Below are positions 35,371 through 46,625 of a DNA stretch of 64,000 nucleotides, piece by piece. Positions within the stretch are counted from its first letter, which is position 1. The number at the start of each line of letters is the position of its first letter. The translations under genes were made by a program, and so were the position numbers. This DNA comes from Rutidosis leptorrhynchoides (lineage: Eukaryota; Streptophyta; Magnoliopsida; Asterales; Asteraceae): assembly GCF_046630445.1 (NCBI RefSeq), contig NC_092340.1:24976001-25040000 (forward strand), in the 5' to 3' direction. The notes below the pieces were generated by a model. That model did not search any database and was not told the origin of the DNA. It saw nothing but the letters and a program-made list of their open reading frames with translations.

Positions 35371-36900
35371 ATCGATCTAGTGCCGGGAGCTGTACCCGTA
35401 GCTCGCGCACCTTATCAACTAGCACCTTCCGAACTGCAAGAGTTGCAGAGTCAACTTCAGGAATTGCTCGACCGAGGGTTTATCCAACCAAGCTCGTCGC
35501 CTTGGGGTGCACCTGTTTTATTCGTGAAGAAGAAGGATGGATCCTTTCGCATGTGTATCGACTACCGCGAACTCAACAAATTGACGATCAAGAATCGATA
35601 TCCTCTTCCCCAAATTGACGATCTTTTTGATCAACTACAAGGATCGAGCGTGTACTCAAAGATCGATTTGCGATCCGGTTATCACCAGTTGAGGGTGAAA
35701 GAGAGTGATGTGATGAAGACTGCGTTTAGAACCCGCTATGGTCATTACGAGTTTCTCGTGATGCCGTTCGGATTAACCAATGCACCTGCCGTGTTCATGG
35801 ACCTCATGAATCGTGTCTGCAAGCCTTATATGGATAAATTCGTTATCGTCTTCATAGATGATATCCACATCTACTCCAAGAGCGAAGAAGAACATGCGCA
35901 ACATCTCCGACTAGCGCTTGAACTCTTGAGATAAGAGCAACTTTATGCCAAATTCTCCAAGTGTGAATTTTGGCTGAAGGAAGTTCAATTTCTGGGTAAT
36001 ATTGTGAGTGATCAAGGTATCAAAGTTGACCCCGCCAAGATTGAAGCTATCAGAAAGTGGGAGACACCCACTACTCCGACTCACATTCGCCAATTTCTAG
36101 GTCTTGCCGGTTACTACAGAAGGTTTATTGAAGGTTTTTCATTGATTGCGCGTCCTTTGACCGCACTGACTCATAAAGGAAAGAAGTTCGTTTAGGAAAC
36201 CGAACAAGAAGCAGCATTTCAAACCCTGAAACAGAAGCTAACCACCGCATCTATCTTATCTCTTCCCGAAGGCAGTGACGACTTCGTTGTGTACTGCGAT
36301 GCTTCGAAGAATGGTTTTGGTTGTGTATTGATGCAAAGGACGAAGGTCATTGCTTATGCATCTCGTCAGCTGAAGATTCATGAGCGAAACTACACTACTC
36401 ACGATCTCGAACTAGGAGCCGTTGTCTTCGCATTGAAGCTATGGAGACACTATCTCTATGGAACAAAGAGTACCATATTCACCGATCACAAAAGCCTCCA
36501 GCACATCTTTGATCAGAAGCAGCTGAACATGAGACAACGATGATGGATTGAGACGCTGAACGACTATAATTATGAACTTCGTTACCATCCTGGTAAGGCC
36601 AATGTTGTAGCCGACGCTCTGAGTCGAAAGGAGAGAACGATACATCTTCGTGTTCGGGCTCTGAACATCACCATCCATTCGTACCTCCATAGCCAAATCC
36701 GAGTAGCCCAAGAAGAGGCTCTCAAGGAGGAGAACATATCTCGTGAATACCTGAACATCCTGGTCTCTAAATTCGAGGTTAAGGAGTCTGGACTTCGATG
36801 TTATGCCGGAAGAATTTGGGTACCTCGTTATGGAGATTTACGAAGCCTTTTACTTGATGAAGCCCACAAGTCGAGATATTGGATTCATCCAGGAGCCGGC
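35371..36900 (+). pseudogene. Element C reverse transcriptase and RNase H
   Basis: RT blocks: [53 protein letters not shown] and the catalytic [10 protein letters not shown] (about 35855). The RT connection [15 protein letters not shown] leads to RNase H, with [29 protein letters not shown] and [11 protein letters not shown]. Stops at 35932, 36193 (TGG to TAG) and 36541 (CGA to TGA) break the frame. Chromovirus order is kept. Confidence 0.9.
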
Positions 36901-37773
36901 AAAATGTACCACGATCTTAAGGAACAGTATTGGTGGCCAAATCTTAAGAAGGATGTTGCAACTTTTGTTGGGAGGTGTTTGACTTGTTCGAAGGTTAAAG
37001 CTGAACATCAGAGGCCATCTGGATTAGTTCAACAACCAAAAATCCCACAATGGAAATGGGAAGCAATTACGATGGATTTCATCACGAAGCTACCAAAGAC
37101 GGTGGGCAGATACGATGCAATCTGGGTTATCGTTGACTGTCTTACCAAATCTGCTCATTTTCTAGTGATGAAAGAAACAGACACAATGGAGAGACTTGCT
37201 CAACTGTACATCAAAGAGGTTGTATCTCATCATGGTGTGCCTCTATCAATTATCTCATATCGCGATCCCCGTTTTGCTTCCAGATTCTGGCGTTCTTTGC
37301 AAGAAGCCTTGGGAACCCGCCTCGACATGAGCACCGCTTATCACCCACAGACCGACGGTCAGAGTGAACGAACGATTCAGACATTGGAGGACATGTTGCG
37401 TGCCTGTGTTATTGACTTTGGAAAGTCTTGGGAAAGGCATCTGCCGCTAGCCGAATTATCTTATAACAACAGTTATCATTCGAGTATTAAAGTCGCGCCT
37501 TTTGAAGCGTTGTATGGCCGCAAGTGCCGTTCTCCTATTTGTTGGGCCGAGTTACGCGAAGTGCAAATCACCGGACCCAAGATAGTCCATGAAACGACGG
37601 AGAAGATTTCTCAGATTCAAGCGAGACTTAAGACGGCCTGCGATCGCCAAAAGAGTTATGCTGATCTTAAACGTAAAGACTTCGAATTTAACGTGGGTGA
37701 CCGTGTGATGTTGAAAGTCACACCTTGGAAAGGTGTAATCTACTTTGGAAAGTGTGGAAAGTTAAACTCGTGA
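36800..37773 (+). pseudogene. Element C integrase
   Basis: The HHCC zinc domain runs from about 36855 ([13 protein letters not shown]) to [12 protein letters not shown]. The catalytic core has [10 protein letters not shown], then [12 protein letters not shown], then the Glu in [13 protein letters not shown]. The second catalytic Asp, normally the first Asp of SDRD, is Tyr here (GAT to TAT, about 37257), which should inactivate strand transfer. [13 protein letters not shown] and [10 protein letters not shown] follow. The frame ends at TGA 37771 (expected CGA). Confidence 0.88.
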
Positions 37774-38130
37774 TACATTGGTCCTTTTGAAATTTTGGAA
37801 CGTGTTGGACCCGTTGCTTATCGTCTGGATCTTCCAACTCAGTTGAGTGCTGTTCATCCAACCTTCCATGTATCAAATTTGAAGAAGTGTCTTGCTCCAC
37901 CGGAACTTATCATACCATTGAAAGAACTTACGATTGATGACAAACTCCACTTCGTGGAAGAGCCTGTCGAAATTATGGACCGTGAGGTCAAAACCTTGAA
38001 ACGCAATAAGATTCCAATTGTCCGAGTTCGATGGAATGCCAAGCGTGGACCTGAGTTTACCTGGGAACGAGAGGATCAAATGATGCAGAAGTATCCTCAC
38101 CTTTTCCTGACTCCATTACCATCAGCTTAA
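37774..38130 (+). pseudogene. Element C integrase C-terminus with chromodomain-like end
   Basis: Starts [21 protein letters not shown], with [14 protein letters not shown]. The end, [20 protein letters not shown] then [19 protein letters not shown], is the divergent chromodomain-like module typical of Tekay/Del chromoviruses, thought to steer insertion to certain chromatin. It ends at TAA 38130, 35 bases before the LTR. Confidence 0.88.
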
Positions 38131-38165
38131 ATTTCGAGATGAAATTTCCAATAACAGGTGGGTAA
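38131..38165 (+). promoter_or_regulatory. Pre-LTR and polypurine region of element C
   Basis: AAATTTCGAGATGAAATTTC, then AACAGGTGGGTAA up to the LTR start at 38166. Confidence 0.75.
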
Positions 38166-39621
38166 TGTAACGACCCGACTTTTTCGACTTGCTTTTGTGC
38201 TTTGTATTTTAGCGAAACTGCGTAATTGTGCGTACTGTGCTACTTTATACTCTGAAAACTTGATATACGTGGTTTACTTCCAATTATATGTTAAACCGTG
38301 CTTTAGAGTACCTCGGATACTTAACTTGTTCACCGGAAGCCTTTATGACCGTTGGTGTCGCTTAACTTTTCGATTAAACCGCGAACTGCGCGCACGTTTG
38401 ACTTTTTCCGTAACTGAAGTATTATGACTGTGAAATATTAATTATTATTTTATAATAATAATTACTTGGGCTTTTGGATGCTTAATTTTAATTAATTATT
38501 TACTAGATCACAATAGTTAGTCTTGTTGGACTTTCTACCTTATTGGACCTTAGCCCACCCTACACTAGCTAGTGGCCCAATTATTTAGCCCAAGTATTAT
38601 TTACTAGTGACCCATAATAAATAAAATAAATGCCCATTTAATTAGACGAGTCATACTAGCATTTGAATAAGGATTATCCATATTGTTACATGGGATTCTA
38701 GCATAAGTACATGCTTTAGACAACCACTAACCAAAAAACAAAATGGTGTCTCCCCCTCCCCCTTTGAAAATCACGACCACTAGGGCCTCCACCTCATCAA
38801 TCCATGTCAAATTTTTCCTATAAATACTAGCCATATTCCTCTCATTTTACACATGCTCTCATTTGAATTTCACACACACTTACTCTCTTACTTCCTTTCT
38901 AGCATTTCTCACTTGTAAGTTTTTGATCTTTTTCTTCTTCTTTCTCTTTCTAATTCGTGTATCATCATCATTCTTAAAGATCAAGCTTTTTAGCTTTGAT
39001 CTTGATTATATCTTGTTGATTCAAGCATGAATCCTTCAAGAACATGGAAGACTCAAGCTTTCTAGCTTTGAATCTTCACCAGCTTTGTAGATCTATATTT
39101 TTCTTACTTTACTCTTGTTATTTTGTTATAAAGATTCAAACTTGTGTTTGTAATCTTCATGTATCTTAAAGATCCAAGCTTTATGCTTCAAGATCTTCAA
39201 GAACAATAAAGGTTCAAGCTTTCTAGCTTTGCAACCTTGTAAGTTGTGTGAATAGGATCCAAGCTCTCTAGCTTAGGGTTCCATCACCTCATTTGACTTA
39301 GATTATGTTCATACTTGTTTGATTGATGTAAAGTTTGTAACTTTGTTTGTAAATAGGGCTTGTAATTGTGTTAAGACTAAGGATATGATGTAACCTTGGT
39401 TCATCATCCATCTAAGACTCTTAAATGAGTTGTGTTACCACTTGGTCTTAACATATTGTGTATTGATGGTAGAAGCTTGGTCAAAAGTGATGCTAAACCA
39501 TCAACATGTTGTACACTTGAAGCTACAAGCATCAATGATGAGAACCATGATGAGCATCAAGCACCAAGAACCCCACCGGAGCACTTGTCCACTAATTTTC
39601 GTATCTGATCATGCCACCTGG
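38166..39621 (+). repeat. Element C right LTR, first segment
   Basis: Matches 29440-30895. It is interrupted by element D after CCTGG (39617-39621). Confidence 0.9.
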
Positions 39622-42600
39622 TGAAATGTCCCGTTCTTATTGATTAAAAACGTTCCATATTAATTGATTTCGTTGCGAGGTTTTGACCTCTATATGAGAC
39701 GTTTTTCAAAGACTGAATTCATTTTAAAACAAACCATAACCTTTATTTCATCAATAAAGGTTTAAAAAGCTTTACGTAGATTATTAAATAATGATAATCT
39801 AAAATAACCTGTTTACACACGACCATTACATAATGGTTTACAATACAAATATGTTACAACAAAATAAGTTTCTTGAATAGAGTTTTTACATAATATCATA
39901 CAAGCATGGACTCCAAATCTCGTCCTTATTTAAGTATGCGACAGCGGAAGCTCTTAATAATCACCTGAGAATAAACATGCTTAAAACGTCAACAAAAATG
40001 TTGGTGAGTTATAGGTTTAACCTATATATATCAAATCATAATAATAGACCACAAGATTTCATATTTCAATACACATCCCATACATAGAGATAAAAATCAT
40101 TCATATGGTGAACACCTGGTAACCGACATTAACAAGATGCATATATAAGAATATCCCCATCATTCCGGGACACCCTTCGGATATGATATAAATTTCGAAG
40201 TACTAAAGCATCCGATACTTTGGACAGGGTTTGTTAGGCCCAATAGATCTATCTTTAGGATTCGTGTCAATTAGGGTGTCTGTTCCCTAATTCTTAGATT
40301 ACCAGACTTTAATAAAAAGGGGCATATTCGATTTCGATAATTCAACCATAGAATGTAGTTTCACGTACTTGTGTCTATTTTGTAAATCATTTATAAAACC
40401 TGCATGTATTCTCATCCCAAAAATATTAGATTTTAAAAGTGGGACTATAACTCACTTTCACAGATTTTTACTTCGTCGGGAAGTAAGACTTGGTCACTGG
40501 TTGATTCACGAACCTATAACAATATATACATATATATCAAAGTATGTTCAAAATTTATTTACAACACTTTTAATATATTTTGATGTTTTAAGTTTATTAA
40601 GTCAGCTGTCCTCGTTAGTAACCTATAACTAGTTGTCCACAGTTAGATGTACAGAAATAAATCGATAAATATTATCTTGAATCAATCCACGACCCAGTGT
40701 ATACGTATCTCAGTATTGATCACAACTCAAACTATATATATTTTGGAATCAACCTCAACCCTGTATAGCTAACTCCAACATTCACATATAGAGTGTCTAT
40801 GGTTGTTCCGAAATATATATAGATGTGTCGACATGATAGGTCGAAACATTGTATACGTGTCTATGGTATCTCAAGATTACATAATATACAATACAAGTTG
40901 ATTAAGTTATGGTTGGAATAGATTTGTTACCAATTTTCACGTAGCTAAAATGAGAAAAATTATCCAATCTTGTTTTACCCATAACTTCTTCATTTTAAAT
41001 TCGTTTTGAGTGAATCAAATTGCTATGGTTTCATATTGAACTCTATTTTATGAATCTAAACAGAAAAAGTATAGGTTTATAGTCGGAAAAATAAGTTACA
41101 GGTCATTTTTGTAAAGGTAGTCATTTCAGTCGAAAGAACGACGTCTAGATGACCATTTTAGAAAACATACTTCCACTTTGAGTTTAACCATAATTTTTGG
41201 ATATAGTTTCATGTTCATAATAAAAATCATTTTCTCAGAATAACAACTTTTAAATCAAAGTTTATCATAGTTTTTAATTAACTAACCCAAAACAGCCCGC
41301 GGTGTTACTACGACGGCGTAAATCCGGTTTTACGGTGTTTTTCGTATTTCCAGGTTTTAAATCATTAAGTTAGCATATCAAATAGATATAGAACATGTGT
41401 TTAGTTGATTTTAAAAGTCAAGTTAGAAGGATTAACTTTTGTTTGCGAACAAGTTTAGAATTAACTAAACTATGTTCTAGTGATTACAAGTTTAAACCTT
41501 CGAATAAGATAGCTTTATATGTATGAATCGAATGATGTTATGAACATCATTACTACCTTAAGTTCCTTGGATAAACCTACTGGAAAAGAGAAAAATGGAT
41601 CTAGCTTCAACGGATCCTTGGATGGCTCGAAGTTCTTGAAGCAGAATCATGACACGAAAACAAGTTCAAGTAAGATCATCACTTGAAATAAGATTGTTAT
41701 AGTTATAGAAATTGAACCAAAGTTTGAATATGATTATTACTTTGTATTAGAATGATAACCTACTGTAAGAAACAAAGATTTCTTGAGGTTGGATGATCAC
41801 CTTACAAGATTGGAAGTGAGCTAGCAAACTTGAAAGTATTCTTGATTTTATGTAACTAGAACTTGTAGAATATATGAAGAACACTTAGAACTTGAAGATA
41901 GAACTTGAGAGAGATCAATTAGATGAAGAAAATTGAAGAATGAAAGTGTTTGTAGGTGTTTTTGGTCGTTGGTGTATGGATTAGATATAAAGGATATGTA
42001 ATTTTGTTTTCATGTAAATAAGTCATGAATGATTACTCATATTTTTGTAATTTTATGAGATATTTCATGCTAGTTGCCAAATGATGGTTCCCACATGTGT
42101 TAGGTGACTCACATGGGCTGCTAAGAGCTGATCATTGGAGTGTATATACCAATAGTACATACATCTAAAAGCTGTGTATTGTACGAGTACGAATACGGGT
42201 GCATACGAGTAGAATTGTTGATGAAACTGAACGAGGATGTAATTGTAAGCATTTTTGTTAAGTAGAAGTATTTTGATAAGTGTATTGAAGTCTTTCAAAA
42301 GTGTATAAATACATATTAAAACACTACATGTATATACATTTTAACTGAGTCGTTAAGTCATCGTTAGTCGTTACATGTAAGTGTTGTTTTGAAACCTTTA
42401 GGTTAACGATCTTGTTAAATGTTGTTAACCCAATGTTTATAATATCAAATGAGATTTTAAATTATTATATTATCATGATATTATCATGTATGAATATCTC
42501 TTGATATGATATATATACATTAAATGTCTTTACAACGATAATCGTTACATATATGTCTCGTTTAAAAATCATTAAGTTAGTAGTCTTGTTTTTACATATG

Positions 42601-42872
42601 TAGTTCATTGTTAATATACTTAATGATATGTTTACTTATCATAGTATCATGTTAACTATATATATATCCATATATATGTCATCATATAGTTTTTACAAGT
42701 TTTAACGTTCGTGAATCACCGGTCAACTTGGGTGGTCAATTGTCTATATGAAACATATTTCAATTAATCAAGTCTTAACAAGTTTGATTGCTTAACATGT
42801 TGGAAACATTTAATCATGTAAATATCAATCTTAATTAATATATATAAACATGGAAAAGTTCGGGTCACTACA
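39622..42872 (-). repeat. Element D left LTR (3' LTR in element sense)
   Basis: Plus-strand edges TGAAATGTCCCG and GGGTCACTACA. Much of it is alignable with the element A LTR, e.g. TTGACCTCTATATGA, TGAGAATAAACATGC, AATAGACCACAAGAT, AGATCTATCTTTAGGATTCG. Confidence 0.93.
41981..41992 (-). promoter_or_regulatory. Candidate TATA box of element D LTR
   Basis: Minus-strand TTTATATCTAA, followed by a pyrimidine-rich leader (CTTTCATTCTTC on the minus strand). The copy in the other LTR is at about 61295-61306. Confidence 0.35.
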
Positions 42873-42909
42873 GTACCTACCCGTTAAATAAATTTCGTCC
42901 CGAAATTTT
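42873..42909 (-). promoter_or_regulatory. Pre-LTR and polypurine region of element D
   Basis: Plus-strand GTACCTACCCGTTAA, then AAATTTCGTCCCGAAATTTT. Same layout as element A at 12771-12812. Confidence 0.8.
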
Positions 42910-43617
42910 AAGCTGTTGAAGGTGTTGACGAATCTTCTGGAAATAGATGCGGGTATTTCTTCTTCATCTGATCTTCATGCTCCCAGGTGAACTCGGGTCC
43001 TCTATGAGCATTCCATCGAACCTTAACAATTGGTATCTTGTTTTGCTTAAGTCTTTTAACCTCACGATCCATTATTTCGACGGGTTCTTCGATGAATTGA
43101 AGTTTTTCATTGATTTGGATTTCATCTAACGGAATAGTGAGATCTTCTTTAGCAAAACATTTCTTCAAATTCGAGATATGGAAGGTGTTATGTACAGCCG
43201 CGAGTTGTTGAGGTAACTCAGGTCGGTAAGCTACTGGTCCGACACGATCAATAATCTTGAATGGTCCAATATACCTTGGATTTAATTTCCCTCGTTTACC
43301 AAATCTAACAACGCCTTTCCAAGGTGTAACTTTAAGCATGACCATCTCTCCAATTTCAAATTCTATATCTTTTCTTTTAATGTCAGCGTAGTTCTTTTGT
43401 CGACTTTGGGCGGTTTTCAACCGTTGTTGAATTTGGATGATTTTCTCGGTAGTTTCTTGTATTATCTCCGGACCCGTAATCTGTCTATCCCCCACTTCAT
43501 TCCAACAAATCGGAGACCTGCACTTTCTACCATAAAGTGCCTCAAACGGCGCCATCTCAATACTAGAATGATAACTGTTGTTGTAGGAAAATTTTGCTAA
43601 CGGTAGGTGTCGATCCC
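42908..43617 (-). pseudogene. Element D integrase C-terminus and chromodomain-like end
   Basis: The fragment downstream of the E insertion begins [15 protein letters not shown]. It runs through [31 protein letters not shown] and [16 protein letters not shown] to [19 protein letters not shown] and [19 protein letters not shown]. The reading frame itself is intact. It is separated from its upstream half (53095-53586) only by element E and the duplicated ATCCC. Confidence 0.9.
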
Positions 43618-45194
43618 TGATAAGGCTAAAAAGGAACATATATTTCATAGCATTATCCCCCAAGAAAGACAAGATTTTAGTTGCAATTGTTCCATTTTCA
43701 AGTGATATTCGTTTATATTAAATAAGTGCGAAGACAAAAGGCAGATTCGACAAATTGAAGACAAAAAGGTCCAAAAAGCTCAAAAGTACAAGATACAATT
43801 AAAAAGGTTCAAATTATTGATGAAGAACGTCTAAAAATGACAAGAGTACAAGTTACAAAACGCAAAATACACGATATAAAATAGTACGCAAGGACGTTCG
43901 AAAATCCGGAACCGGGACATGAGTCAACTCTCAACGCTCGACGCAACGGTGTAAAAATTACGAGTCAACTATGCACAAGAATAAAATATAATATTTAAAT
44001 AATTCATAATAAGAATAATATTAAATAATAAAAAGTTGTTAATTGAGCATAGTTCAGGGGTCGTAAATGAAAATTCAATTTCTAATTTCGCCTATAAAAG
44101 GCTATGTAACGATCGAATGAAGGGAGAACTTTTCTATCCTTTTTTTTTATCTATATATCGATCAATATCTATATTCTATATCTCTATCATAATGTTAATG
44201 TAATCAGATATAACAATAATCTTAATTTTAATTTTAAATTATGATAATAATAAGATTTATGATAGAGATCGTTTGAGTGTGTAAGTCGAAATTCTGTCCG
44301 TGTAACGCTACGCTATTTTTAATCATTGTAAGTTATGTTCAACCTTTTTACATTAATGTCTCGTAGCTAAGTTATTATTATGCTTATTTAAAACGAAGTA
44401 ATCATGATGTTGGGCTAATTACTAAAATTGGGTAATTGGGCTTTGTACCATAATTAAGGTTTGGGCAAAAGACCGACACTTGTGGAAATTGAACTATTGA
44501 CTATTAATAGATGGGGGGTATTGTCTAATTGAGTGACAACTCATTGGAGTCTGTCGAACCTATCTTCAAATTAATTAACCTAATAATTAATAATGATTAT
44601 GGTTGTCCTATTTAGTGATGTTCATATGGAATCTGTTATAATCATTTAATTAATCAATTGGGTTGGGTAATTGATTATTCATTCTGATCAAGTGGATGAA
44701 TTAATATTCATAAACTAATTAAAACAGGGGTGGATTACATACAGTGATAACTGGTGTAATTGTTGACAGAAGTGATAACTGCGTCACAGTTTAAATCCTT
44801 AATCAGTTGGAATATTTGACTTCGGGTATAAGGGTAATTTGACGAGGATACTTGCACTTTATATTTATGACCGATGGACTATTATGGACAAAAACCAGAT
44901 AGACGTATCAAATAAACCAGGACAAAGGACAATTAACCCATGGTAATAAATTAAAATCAACACGTCAAACATCATGATTACGGAAGTTTAAATAAGCATA
45001 ATTCTTTTATTGTATTTCTCATCGTATCTTTATTTACTGTCATTTTATTACTCGCAATTTTATTTACTGTCATTTTATTTATTGTCATTATTTTACGCAC
45101 TTTAATTATCGTCATTTATCTTTGCGCTTAAAATATAGAATCGACAAACCGGTCATCAAACGGTAAAAACCCCCCTTTTATAATAATATTACTA

Positions 45195-45246
<52 letters not shown>

Positions 45247-45464
45247 AATATAGTTTTATAAAAATATAGTACGTAATCACTAGCTCCCTGTGGAACGAAC
45301 CGGACTTACTAAAAACTACACTACTCTACGATTAGGTACACTGCCTATAGTGTTGTAGCAAGGTTTAGGTATATCTCATCCGTAAATTAATAAAACTTGT
45401 GTCATATTTTGTAGTATTTCCTAGTAAAAATAATACTATTTCTTACCCTCACGCTACATCATCA
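43618..45464 (+). repeat. Element E left LTR
   Basis: It carries TATAAAAG at 44093-44100 (CCTATAAAAGGC), the tract GTGGAACGAACCGGACTTAC shared with B, and a TA run at 45197-45242 longer than in the right copy. Confidence 0.93.
44093..44100 (+). promoter_or_regulatory. TATA box of element E LTR
   Basis: TATAAAAG in the middle of the LTR. The same box lies at 51748-51755 in the right LTR. Confidence 0.7.
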
Positions 45465-45470
45465 AGTTTT

Positions 45471-45488
45471 TGGCGCCGCTGCCGGGGA
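45471..45488 (+). promoter_or_regulatory. Primer-binding site (tRNA-Asp) of element E
   Basis: TGGCGCCGCTGCCGGGGA, identical to that of B, six bases after the LTR. Confidence 0.9.
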
Positions 45489-45517
45489 ACTCGGCGAAAC
45501 ACTATATTTTTAATTTA

Positions 45518-45524
<7 letters not shown>

Positions 45525-45548
<24 letters not shown>

Positions 45549-45660
45549 CGTAAAAAAAAAAAAAACGTATCTAAAAAAAAAAAAAAAAAAAACGTAAACA
45601 AAAAACGTATCTAAAAAAAAAAAAAAATTTTTTTTTTAAAAAATATTTTTTTTAAGATTT
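45525..45660. repeat. Poly-A-rich tract with AACGTA words
   Basis: Runs of 14-20 A broken by ACGTA and ACGTATCT, ending in a T/A run. It sits in the leader of E, where B has ordinary sequence. Confidence 0.9.
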
Positions 45661-46372
45661 TGTCTATAAAAAAAATGCTTTTTTTTTAGTTTTATTACCT
45701 TTAGATTTTTAGACTATATTCGCAACTTTTAGTATTAAGTTTAGTTTTGCCATAGTTATTTTTACTTCTAGAATTTTTAGGCTTTGCCGTAAAATCCCTT
45801 AAGTGCTTATTCCTTAGACTAAGTATTAGGTGCTTTAGAATTTTGCGACGCCATTTTTCGTGCTATTTTCTTATTTCGTATTTTTCGACGCCTTTTACCT
45901 ATGTATCAATTACAATTCCAATTAGTAATCTCTATTTGTAGTTTTAATTTTAAGATAGTGATAGTTATAAGGTTGGATTAACCGCGTGTTTACAAACCAC
46001 TCTTCGTCTTTTTCATTTTTCGACACTTTTCGACGCGCAATCTTTTTCTCTCTTATTTCTCGCCATTCTAGTTTTTAGGACTTAGAATTTTTTCTACTTC
46101 TTCTCTAAATTTCTTAAAATTACGAAAATTTATTTTAAGTGGTTAAATTGATAGACATCAAAATTTTCTGGTTCGTAGTAATAGTTGGATTTGTACGTGG
46201 ACCGGGTTATTGGAGCCAAACAGTACTCAATTATATTGAGACCAAACGAATCCTGCCCCTCTGCTGCATCTTTTGGCTATTCGAAACGTGGGCAAAATCA
46301 GAAAAGTCTATTAATTGGATAACTTATTATAATTTTTCTTTCCTTTTTAAAAACTAATAGGATATTCAGTGA

Positions 46373-46625
46373 ATGCACCGAGCAAGACGTTCGCCGCCGG
46401 TCATACGTTGTAACTCGATCAAGACATCGTTTAACGAATATCGCCGCCGTTGATTTTTCTTTAGAATCGTCATCAAGTCGACCAAATCCTCAAACTCAAA
46501 TTTCCGATAATCCATCTTTTGAACCCGACTTCACAATTAAGAACCCGGAGCATATTCAAGGACAATTCCAAGATCCTGAACCACTAATTATTCCTCCTGA
46601 GCCACAATCAGAATCCTCTAGTGAT
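46373..46625 (+). pseudogene. Element E gag upstream extension (frameshifted)
   Basis: ATG at 46373 starts MHRARRSPPVIR, like the basic start in B at 24732, but a short deletion shifts the frame and leads to a stop near 46450. The downstream part of this segment is again in frame with the gag ORF. Either the basic leader peptide is dispensable or this copy has lost its original start. Confidence 0.5.

Noticed and set aside
40369..40632. 87-residue ORF repeated at 59683-59946 and 77-residue ORF repeated at 42065-42298 and 61379-61612
   Set aside because: Kept only because the two D LTRs are nearly identical; no domain, and they lie within LTR sequence.
41281..41345. Inverted repeat CGTAAA-TTTACG in the D LTR as a special regulatory hairpin
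   Set aside because: Single short stem, no repetition or matching changes between the two LTRs; not enough support.
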